DNA of 64,000 bases, taken from NCBI GenBank assembly GCA_963070105.1, contig OY718808.1, forward strand, positions 8,830,898-8,894,897, written 5' to 3'. Source of the DNA: Litomosoides sigmodontis. Lineage: Eukaryota > Nematoda > Chromadorea > Rhabditida > Onchocercidae. A program made the translations under genes and the position numbers. The notes beneath the pieces were generated by a model. It was not told where the DNA came from. It was given only the letters and a program-made list of their open reading frames with translations, and ran no database searches. Numbering within the stretch: the first letter of the stretch is position 1; each line of letters opens with the position of its first letter. Of the stretch, positions 53,901 through 64,000 are shown one piece after another.

Positions 53901-56081
53901 GAAGAGTATCTAATCTGCTTTTGGTTCTAAAATTAATAGTTCAAGATTCCTACCTACTAGCTTCTTGATTGCGCTCCAGCAAACGAGCTGCCTCCACCTC
54001 ATTTTTTACTTTTAGTTCGCGCTCAAATACCTGAAAAAATATGGAAAACAATGCGCAATTGTCCATGAATAAAATCGTTATATTATTGAGCTATAAAATA
54101 AACAATGTAATTTAAGCAGATTAGATGGGTAATGATGACTATTTTACAAATATTACAACTCGAAATGTTCAAGAAAATGAGAACAAATCTCACAGATTAC
54201 ACAAAACCAAGTATTTTCATTTTCTCATAATGACTTCTCGGTCGAGTATCAATTCCAGTGGGTTAGAAAATTTGTTTTTCTAGCGGCCTTAAAGACCTCC
54301 TTGTTTATCAAAAAATGTAATCTACACTTGATAAAATAAAAAATCTTATTTTTACAAGGTAGTACCTCTTCCCTTTCATTTTCTAACTGTATTCGACGTT
54401 CATTTTCCATTTTTCGCTTTTCATACACCTTTTCTAGCTTTTTCTTCCGTTCACATTCTTCAGCAAGGCGATTTTCGAGCTTTGATATTTCATCCTGTGA
54501 CATCCTAACTGGGAAATACCTAAAAACTTTGATTCCAGTAATCAACGAACTTTCACGCGCCAGAGACATATTTGCTTAAGTTCCGATAGTTAATGTAATC
54601 CGGAATATCAAGACCGTGGATTTATTACCCTATTCTTAATATTATTAGTAATAATTCAAGTAGCATTACCAAATACTTAAGCAAAAACAGAAAACCAATT
54701 TGTACTAGTCTACTAACAGAGGTAGAACTCCGCGAATAATGAAATACCTGATCAAACAGCGCCCTCCTGTTATTCCCATTGCTTCCAAAGTTGTCAACTT
54801 AAGTTCTGCTTCCCCGCGATACTATAAAGCCATAAAATTACGTAGTTAGAACTCGCAATTTAAATTAAGTAATATGATGATAAAGTTTTAAAGGTTTAAA
54901 TAACAATGAAAGCGTAGGTTAAAATAAAGTAACTCGGGAGTATTGAACACTGTTGTGCTGATACTATTCAACAAGCAGCACTCAAATATCACAAACCTCT
55001 TTGTTCATATAGGCGCAGCATGGTATTTGACCACCGGTACATTTTATCAAGTCCTGAGCTGCCTTTTGCGAGAATCCATGCAAAACATCCAGCAAGCTCG
55101 TTTTACTCAAAAATTCCCCCATGAGACGGGAACCATCCGGAAGCTAAAGTTGCAAAGATTTACCACAATTTGATTAGAAATGAACATTCGTTTCAACCAG
55201 TCATAACTTCACGTTATATACCAATAACCATTTGAAAAAACTGGAACAGATATTAAATACAAAATTGCTTACTTCTAACAACCTGTAGCACTAAAACACT
55301 TGATAAGTAAAAAGATTTACGTGCGATGATATGACTTTTACGTGGAAAGCTTACATGTATTTTCAAAAACAAGCCGTACTTTATATATAGTACTATATAA
55401 AACCCAAAATTCACTATCCTAAATTTTAGACGCTTTGCAATACCCAAAAAAACGAGACTTACATATTTACCCACATCAGACACAATCTGATAACAATTTC
55501 ATTATAAGTTAGTCGAAAATTTATTAACTAAAACACTTGTACCTGTAAAGCAATATGAATCTGTACTGGAACTCTAGCGTCAACATCGGTACTTTGTACC
55601 ATCTCAACGGTAGCATTATTAGGTAGATTAGTGAGGCGAAGTGGCAAGGCCAAATCTAACATACGACTCTGATGCCTTAAACGATGTGTCGATATGTCAA
55701 AACCCTGTTTCAGACAAGCTTCTTCCAAAATCTGAACATTAAGTACATAAAAATGAAATAAAATAGAATTTCTAAAAAAACTAGTCATTCAACATGTATG
55801 CGGTGAAAGCGAAGATCAGGAAAGGCGGTTACCTTCCCTTTCTGAACTAGAAACGCTGAAGTCAAATAGAAACTGATATTTAATAAAATAGATTCATTAA
55901 TTCATTAAAGAAAATCAAAATTTACTGATGTGCTCTGTCATTAATCAATCGCAATAACAACACCAATTCCTATAACTTACGATAAAATTATAAAGAACCA
56001 AACCTTACGTAGCTGTGTCGATGGTGTTACCTTTACCACACAATGATGAGAATTGGGACAAATAACAGTTACTCTATTCAT
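50955..56081 (-). CDS. ASPSCR1: ASPSCR1/TUG/ASPL-like UBX-domain p97 cofactor
   Basis: Thirteen exons: 56081-56004, 55731-55543, 55143-54997, 54821-54748, 54519-54366, 54030-53954, 53802-53673, 53229-53107, 52845-52621, about 52289-52138, 51981-51808, 51453-51384, 51126-50955. About 588 aa. Exons 1-2 are the TUG N-terminal ubiquitin-like domain (VTVICPN, then LRLTNLPNNATVEMV). Exons 3-4 are a second ubiquitin-like domain (LPDGSRLMGEF, LEAMGITGGRCLI). Exon 5 is a charged coiled coil. Exon 9 has DDQFFELTVNDVKSI. Exons 10-11 are the UBX domain (YKHTIVRFICADKTVIQAQF, NVAPKSSLYIRF), and the end LPRWFKRP matches the mammalian VPKWLK tail. In mammals the family binds p97/CDC48, disassembles its hexamers and tethers GLUT4 vesicles. 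The join between exons 9 and 10 does not close in phase; a mini-exon or unusual site is missing there. Confidence 0.93.
51233..51264. repeat. Perfect 14-bp hairpin in an intron
   Basis: ACAAAAACTATATC, loop TATT, GATATAGTTTTTGT. It lies in the intron before the last exon of the ASPSCR1-like gene. The stem is AT-rich. Confidence 0.8.
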
Positions 56082-57925
56082 TTTGTTTTAATTGTGAAAA
56101 ACTGAAAAAAGAAAAATGTTAAATGGGATGTTCCTAAAAGTGATCCAATGATAAATGAAAACGGAATAAAAGAGAAATGACGATCGCATAAAATAACAAA
56201 CGACACAGTCATTATTTAAGTCACTGATATCTACCCAACTATACAAAACAAAAATAAATACTTTACATCATATTTCAGTCAAGTTGTTTAAATGCAATTC
56301 GAAACCGGATGATCACTATGTGCAGAGATTGAAACACCTAGCTCTCTCACATCCGTAATTATAAATTGTGTTTTATAGGAAAATCAGATTGCGTCTAATC
56401 ACTTCATGACACCAATAAAATTGATACAAAATGTATTTGCCCAGAATTATCACAAAACCAAAACTAATAATGATTTTCTTTAGAATGGAAAAGCTAAAAA
56501 GTGTGTAAATTCCTTCCTTCACTGCAATTACTATCATCATTAAAATCTCACCTTATTCTATAAATATCAGATATGACCGTCTTTTGAAGATATGTGATGA
56601 AGCAGTCTTCGTTAATTCAAAATTTATTTATAAATCCTATTGCACAACATGCATTAATGAGTATAATTGTGCACCACAAAGTAAATCGAACCAGTTTTTT
56701 CTTTTTTTTTTTTTTTTTAAATCGCAAACATTCACTTTTGCGATACACCACTATACAGCAAAAAAAAAGCGAACAGCAACACATGAAACGATAATTGTTG
56801 CAAAACTACTTGGCACCGGAGAGATAATAAATCATTGACATTGTTTTATGTCAGTGGTATTTTAAGCAATCTCTATTGCCTGCTTTACTAGAAAAAGATC
56901 TAGCCTATCAAGCAAAGCTAAATGATATCCATAAAGAAGGATAGAATTCCCAATTTCTCGCCAGAACAATCTTTAGCCCATCCGCAGTAAACCTTAATTC
57001 CAGCTCAAACGTCAAAACGATCTGAAACAATTATACACGATACACGATAGTATTAAAGTGAAACAGACAATAACAAATGGGCAGAAATCCTTCGTTATAA
57101 ATAATCGGATGGGAAAAAAGGCTTCATTTGCCTCATGACAATTGTTTATAGTATCCTAATAAATTCATTGATAATATTATTGGCATCAGATCATTTGTGA
57201 CTAGCAAATAATGTCTGAAACAGATTTCGAGAAGAAATTAACTGATACAATCGAACACCTAAGATATTCCTAGTCAAGTTACAGGAAAAAGAATGTGGAA
57301 AATTGCCTCAGATATTTTTCCTCATTCTGAAGCAATCACACCATAGTTTCTTCTAAGTTCCAAATTTCAAAGATAATTTGAATAATTAAAACCTCATTAT
57401 AATAAGAACAATTACGACTTCCGAAATGCCCATAAATTAGACGACCTCGAATTTACAAATTAATAAACTTTTCGTCTCAAAAACCGGATTTCGTTAACCA
57501 CAAATTGAGTAGGAATAAGAAAGCGACAGGAAGTGATAAACAAAACAAACAGTGCACCGATAACAAGTAATGCCCCATGTATGTAAGTAAAAAGGTTTAA
57601 AACAATATCATCGGCGAGGGGAACTTCAATAAATGATTCGCAATTTACAGCTCAGTTCAAACTTCTAAATCTCTGTTCATTTGGAAGAATAAAGTAGGTT
57701 TGAGGAGCAAAAAGAAAATAGACTATTCATCCCCTTTCTACTGAGAAATATTCTACTGAATTAGCGCACAGGACGGAATGACTTAGAGTGGTAAATTACA
57801 TAACATATTGGTTAATCTTTACAAACAAACAAAAGAAAAACAAAGGATAAGCTTTAGCATCATTTGAGGTTAATGGTGAAAACCAAAGATGCAGTGCAAT
57901 TCCGCTCCCAGTCTAATACCAACGT
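56082..57925. other. Spacer between ASPSCR1-like and MLK genes
   Basis: Should hold the ASPSCR1 promoter and the MLK 3' untranslated region, both on the minus strand. The plus-strand frames at 56584-56838 are built around a T run and are not supported. Confidence 0.55.
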
Positions 57926-60900
57926 TTAAGGTGACTGCGAAACAGGACTTAATCGCTGACGTTGCGAAGCTGTAGCTTCATCCTCAGAACGCCTTGCGTT
58001 ATTTCGTGGTGGTATCGGTGGAGCCGAGCGTTGAACTGAAAACTATCTAATGATTTCATAAAAACAAAGCATTTTCATAAAAACTGATATCCATAACTGA
58101 TATCTTTACTAAGATTTCATTCATTGGATACACTTTGCATTTATAGCTAATCTATACAGGTTTTAAATCACTGAAATAATTGATCGGATAAATAGATATA
58201 ATGCTTCTAATAAACGACCATAACGTAATCTGCTGAAAATAAGGTCGAACCGGAATCCATGGAAGGCGGTGAAGGTCCCTGATCGGTAATCGAAGAACTA
58301 CGATATGAACTTCCTGCAGTGCTTATCCCGCTTTCAGCAGGAGTTGCTGGTAAAGTAAGATCCAGTGTATATGGTCGTTGTGGCCTATATCCAACAGCTG
58401 CTCCAGGTAAGGTTGGTGCCTGCATTTCAGGCGGGTTCTCAAATCCAAATTGTGCACTGTAACAGTGATCTGATTTCATCAGGAACTAAATTGAAAAAAT
58501 AAATTTATTGAAGAGATAATTAATTTGCAAAATTTTCCTTACTAAACTTCAAAAATGATTGCAAACGCTACCTTTCAGCAATATAATGAACTGCATCATC
58601 ATAAACATAACTTTCCTTTCGATCGCTACACTGGTCAAGAAATCGCGGGGATATATTTGGCTGTAAATGAGTACCCGATTTTCTACTTATTATTAGTCCA
58701 TACTTCATTACAGTTAACACTAATTCACAAAGAACTATATCGGCACTTTAACTCTTTTACGACATTAGCAATTTTAAAATAATTCGCAAGATCCTTAAAT
58801 CGATCTAAATCCCGAATTGCCGAGCTCAAGATCGCTTATTAGTTCTTGCGTAATCAATTTTATTCAAAAATATACCACATTTTGTTCAATTCTTGACATG
58901 GGCACATAGAAATCACCAGTACTCGATGTCATACCATGTAATGATGAATCATCGCAGAATGAAGCTTAAAAAAATCCCATTAGTCTCCTTTGAAATGTAT
59001 TAATGTACTCAATTGGATAAATATCCATATAAAGCACAAACTTGGTACAAAATATTAATGGAAACAAACCACTTTCACTATTAAGTGAATTGAACGAACG
59101 CTTTGTAGTATCCATGTCTATGCCTCCCTCAACAGGACTATCTAAGGTAACTGAAAGAACGTTTTTTATACATAAATAGTGACAAGTAAATTTTTTAGAA
59201 TGAAAAAATTACAACAAACATCTTTGTACAGATCTCATTATTGAACAGAGTACTTAATTCATAATATTGTTAAGAAAAATAATCTATCGAACGGAACGTC
59301 ACCAGAAAGTAAATACAACTGACTTCTGATAATAATAATCATTAAAGCTTAAGCTAATATCGATTTCCAATAAGAAAAAATGCAGATATCGAATATTACA
59401 CGGCAAATTAATAATAATTAACAAATGTGACTCATTTAGTGTACTGCTCCTTACAAGAAATGCCTCTTCCAGCAACATGATTTTAGCAGCATAACACTTA
59501 CTGTGCGTCATAGTGTTGCGTGAAACTTTCATTTCATTTGGTGGTTTATATGAAAGATTTTCAATTGTGCTCAGGCCACTGTTACTGAACCGATCATCAC
59601 ACGAAGTACAGGTAGGACTTTTAGAGGTGTGTTGTGGAGCTCCGCTAAAAGAAGTGGCATGTGATGCGACAGAAAAAAAACCATAGAAGCAAGAACGGTG
59701 CTTTCACTGATTTCGATGGGAATGCTCATTTTATACAACCATTCCTTCGTAAGCAAAATAAGTAATTCACAATACTATCTTCTACACTATTTTAATCCAC
59801 TTTTGCCTACATTATCAGTAAACACAGAATTACGGCACAACTCACGTAAAGAAAATTCGAGATGATGTTGATGCCCGATCACGTATTGGAAAATTTCTCG
59901 GCAGAATATATAAAGGATTCTCCATTATTGCTGGATCTGACGCTTCAGATAATTTTTCATAAGGTGTTCGCTTCCCACAATACAACTCATCGGATGAACA
60001 ATAAACCGACACAGGGTTATTGCTAACCGGATATACAGCACTGGTTTGCGATGAAGAAGCACTGATTCGACGTTCACCACATTTGACAAATGTTCTTAAC
60101 AATTGATTAAAGTTAGGTGATCTCGGTGATCATCTAGAGCTTACAGAAGTTCCAAAAAAGAAGTTAAATCATTAATAAGTAATAGCAGATTACATTAACC
60201 TCGAAATCTAAAGTGAAAATTTACTTCGAATTTTCAGTCAAGTTATATTTGTTGGTTTGTGCATCGGCTGAATATTTTTTTTTTCTGAAATAAAAAATGC
60301 TTTCCATAAATTGTTATTGTTATAACAAAAAATGCTACTGTTATTTTAGTGTTAACGAAAAAATGAAAAATACTAGTGTTATTGAAAAATATTTTAGTTT
60401 TTGTACTCATTCAACCCGACTTTCCGTAAAACTGTAAATAATAAAATCATCTAGTGCTGCTGCAGACAGGTCAAATCAAAGCATTTATACGAAAATCACC
60501 CTGTGATAAAAAAGAGCTTACTTTCCAGCTTTCAACAATGATGGTTTCGTTGGGCTTTTTTTTCTAGTATGTTTACACGGCGTCATATTCTGCAATTTTT
60601 GAACTTCGATTACTATAACTGTTTAAAAATCCACTCACAAATTAAAATTAGTTCTTATAAATTGGAACTGGTTCATTTCTGTTATAAGAACACGGTTGTA
60701 TTAATGAAGAACAGTACAAAAATCTGCAGTGCATCTTTATTAGTATTTCGAATCATCAGCAGGGATAAGGGTGCAGACTAAAAAAAGTTCACTGTAGTAC
60801 CCTATTCTTCTCTCTTATCAACTGTTATAATTACTTTCAAAATTGCAGATGATCCGATCGTAGATGGACCCAAAGGCGATCGTATAAGCATGGAATTTGG

Positions 60901-63900
60901 CAACGTTCCAGCAACTCGTCCTATAAAAACGAGAAATGATGAAACCATATATACTTTAAAAGTTAGTATTCCTTTCTACCTATCCAAAATAAATTCTTCA
61001 TAAGAAATCAAAAAGAATTTCGACATTTTGCAACCAAAAATCTGTGAGTGAAAAAAAGATGTAGAAGTGAATCAGCTAAGCTATAATGAACGCGTATATG
61101 AGAAGACAATTCAGAGCGACAACCTATATTATTACTCCGCAGACTGTTTGGTAAATCAGAAGTTAAAAATGCCTTTAAATCTTGTACATACGCACCACTA
61201 CGCTTGAAAATGTTTCGAAAGAATCCCCGATCTTCTTCTTTGTTTAATTTAGACCGTGATCGCTCATTTGCTGTTGAACTGGATCTAAAAATATCTCACC
61301 ATCGTTAATTTATTGTTTAAAACATGTAAGTCTATCTTTTATCATAATATCAATAGAAGTGTGATCTACATTAATATTCCACAGCTGCATGAAATTATAC
61401 CGAATGTAAAGAAAAAATTTTCCCTTAAACGCTGCCTAAGTCCTCAATTAGTTGATATCCGGCTAAAATACAAACTGTGAATGCACGAAAATTTTATTCA
61501 AAATTTAAAAAAGAGGAAGGTAAACGATAGGAAAAGATATACCTAACGCGATGATCGGCAGACATCTTCGTTGGTGGTGGTAATTGTACGACACGTCGTG
61601 GTGTTGCCAAATGATCCAAAAAACTTTTTGGTTGTTGGTGGGCAGTAGTTTCGAGAAGGCTCTCCAGATCTGTAACAACGACGTGATAGAATCATCATTG
61701 TGTAATATTCTTTTCCCAAATAAAAGCAGAAATCAGGTTTGGAAATTAAATCACTCGCTAATCAAACATCAGAATTCTACATGGCTCGTAAACTGTAATG
61801 TATCTTCGTGAGCTGCTTTAACAACAGGCTTATCAAATAACCACAACAAATAAAATGAACAGAAAACGCAGAGAAAAACATTCAGTATGAGCCCAAATTT
61901 TTTCAAAATTGACAGCATTCAGCAAAAGATAAAATGTATAAGCAAGCACAAAGTTACAGAGAACCAACCTTTATCATTTATAACTTCCACACATCGTTCG
62001 TCCACTTCTTCCTCAGCACTAGTACGAGCTGAGTCACGCTTTACTTTACACGCATTTACACGCTTCAATTTCGGACTTGCATTATGTACTGGTATACGAT
62101 AAAGCTTTAATAGATCTGGCGTACTCTTTGACGGTACACGTTGCTGCACTGGGTAACATTCAACAAAACCGAAATTCTCATCTTTCAGTGCAAATTTTTT
62201 TGGAATTCGCGGAAGTGTAGCAAATCCCAAACAGGTGTCGGCATGCTCAGTTTTCGATACTACAGACAACTGATCCGTTGAACCGTTTATCCTGATGTCG
62301 CTCATTGCTATTCCTGCTTGATCATCTCTATTTAGAGCTAAAAATACAAATTCACGAACACAAACACAATTTTCAACATTACATGCAGTAATTTACAAAT
62401 CTCAACCACATTCAATGAAGGATATTTTTTACGTCTTACCGAAGTTCTCATTAGAACTAGCGTTCACACCGAATGCAACACGGAATTTGTGATATCTTTA
62501 CCGTATCTTATGCAGCTCATATTCTTTACGAAAAAAACACCGCACCAATATTTTACAACAGAAAATAATCAGTGAAATAAAATGATGAATTTCATATTGT
62601 CAAGATCAAAATATAAAATGGTATTCGATAACACAAAACACTCACATTCAATCATTTGCATATTCTTCGTCAATGAAATCTCAGTTTTTAGATCTGAAAA
62701 TAAATTTTACTATATCTCTCACCACAAAGATGGCATACATTTGTGTTAGGAAGGCAGCGATCATCCTTGCTAAGTATAAGAATTTTGATTTAAAGAAGAA
62801 AACTGCCTTGCACTATACACCAAAATGCGAACGAACTTCACTATGACCTACACTGCAAAATTGTTTGCCTTTCCAATGAATGACAACATAATTGCTAGTA
62901 TATATAAAAATGATATGCGATGAATTCTAAACAAAAAATAACAAAAACCATACCGTACGGTTTAGAAATATCCTCGCACTTCAGATGTTGGCGTCTTTTT
63001 GGTGGCAATGGTTTTTCTTTCGGCGGCCTTTCTGACAATGTCTGTTGCAACTCAAAAATCATCGTTTTAAGCTTCAGTTCCCTTTCACCTTTTTTTAAGC
63101 TATAAAAAATTATGAGATAATGACAAAGTATGTGACTCATTGTGAGAATCTTAAATTAAGAAACCGGCAATCTACAAAAAAATTTTCATAAATTTACTTT
63201 TCTTCACGTTTTTGTAATTCTTCCGCTTTTCGGGACATTTCGCTTGCGATCGATGATATTTCTTCCATCATACTTTTCCGTAGCCTGTTCAAACTGCTCT
63301 CCAAGAACTAAGAATTGTGAAATCAACCAATGACAACAGTTTCTTTAGATATAAATAATTATACAATCTTTTTAGCAAAACGTAATGAAGATGATCCATA
63401 TGCATCTACAAATTTCGGGAGAAAACTCAATACCATCAAATGGAATAAACGAAAAGTTAAAGGTCCCTTTTAATCTATTTGAGGAAGCTATCGTAAACAA
63501 TTAGCTGAAAATTTATTCGAACAACTAGGATTTCATTGAAAACTACACTTTCAACACTTCATAAACGCTTATAAAACCATACGGTCTGATCATGTGGATC
63601 AGTTGTTCGAAATTTCTCGCCAAATTTCTCCAACTCGACAATTAATTCTTTGAATGTTGGCCTCTTCAGTGGATCATCACGCCAACAACTTTCAATTATA
63701 AGCCTCAAATCTGGTGGGCACGAAGAAGGGATTTTTTGTTTCACGAATGTTCCAATCTAGAAATATTTTCCAACTGTTCACACATGCACGTATTAACTTC
63801 ATGACGTACCACCAGTAAAAAAATAAGTCATCATGAAAAACAAACTGAACTGAACCTGCAGTTGCACTGCCCCGGGACCTAAGCCTTCGAATGGTGTTGC

Positions 63901-64000
63901 ACCGGTTAATACCTCCCAAAGAACCAGACCAAAGCTCCAAACGTCCATTGCTTTGGAACATTTACGGTCGCGGATTACTTCCGGTGCAAGGTATGGTACA
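57926..64000 (-). CDS. mlk-1: Mixed-lineage kinase (MAP3K), C-terminal two thirds
   Basis: Runs off the right edge. Exons: 64000-63856, 63756-63583, 63307-63198, 63099-62954, 62693-62646, 62325-61969, 61669-61543, 61284-61196, 60920-60835, 60563-60522, 60284-60225, about 60121-59846, 59644-59502, 59150-59070, 58964-58876, 58485-58251, 58035-57926. The kinase C-lobe is clear (YLAPEVI, DVWSFGLVLWEVLTG, IPSSCPP, CWRDDPLKRPTF). A coiled coil/leucine zipper follows (KAEELQKREE, MIFELQQTLSERP), then basic LPPKRRQHLK and a CRIB-like motif (ISKPYDLKTEISL), in the order of human MLK1-4. The long tail is Ser/Thr/Pro-rich, ending in APPIPPRNN, with possible SH3 ligands. In C. elegans MLK-1 feeds MEK-1 and the JNK-like KGB-1 in stress signalling. 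The N-lobe and any SH3 domain lie outside. Phases close except after 60835, next to an eight-A run. Confidence 0.87.

Noticed and set aside
56584..56838. Plus-strand ORFs in the ASPSCR1-MLK spacer
   Set aside because: They are built across a long T run and an A run, with no homology or splice signals.

Overview
This window looks like nuclear DNA of a nematode: AT-rich, rich in simple repeats, with short exons split by mostly phase-matched introns (acceptors near TTTCAG). The genes present fit that: a ground-like (GRL) gene, a family known only from nematodes; a head-to-head small heat-shock gene pair resembling C. elegans hsp-16; an EMAP-like ELP-1; and an MLK kinase. The sHSP proteins look closest to those of filarial/spirurid worms, but that is judged from memory without a search.

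Layout. 1-4.4 kb (-): middle of a TRIM9/MADD-2-type ubiquitin ligase (RING second half, B-box 1, B-box 2); it runs off the left edge and its first exon was not found. 4.4-20 kb: mostly non-coding, with a long perfect AAT array (12.2-12.9 kb), a 32-bp minisatellite, CT and TTTG arrays and two weak gene candidates. 20.1-22.8 kb: two sHSP genes transcribed away from a shared promoter with heat-shock elements and TATA boxes. 24.2-25.6 kb (-): a decayed or frameshifted ground-like gene. 28.4-30.6 kb (-): an intact ground-like gene in three exons, two of them not visible as ordinary ATG-started ORFs. 31-37.5 kb: non-coding with weak candidates. 37.6-45.9 kb (+): a full EMAP-like protein (about 870 aa). 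48.3-50.2 kb (+): an unrecognised 191-aa basic protein in four exons. 51.0-56.1 kb (-): ASPSCR1/TUG/ASPL homologue (two ubiquitin-like domains, coiled coil, UBX). 57.9 kb to the right edge (-): mixed-lineage kinase (C-lobe, leucine zipper, CRIB-like motif, long disordered tail); its N-terminus lies outside the window.

The genes are not an operon. They are eukaryotic loci on both strands with separate roles: cytoskeleton (elp-1, madd-2), stress (sHSP pair, mlk), the p97 cofactor (ASPSCR1) and secreted cuticle/signalling proteins (ground-like). No CRISPR, virus, transposase or tRNA was seen. Exon models were built by hand from splice sites and codon phase; where phases do not close, the entry says so.
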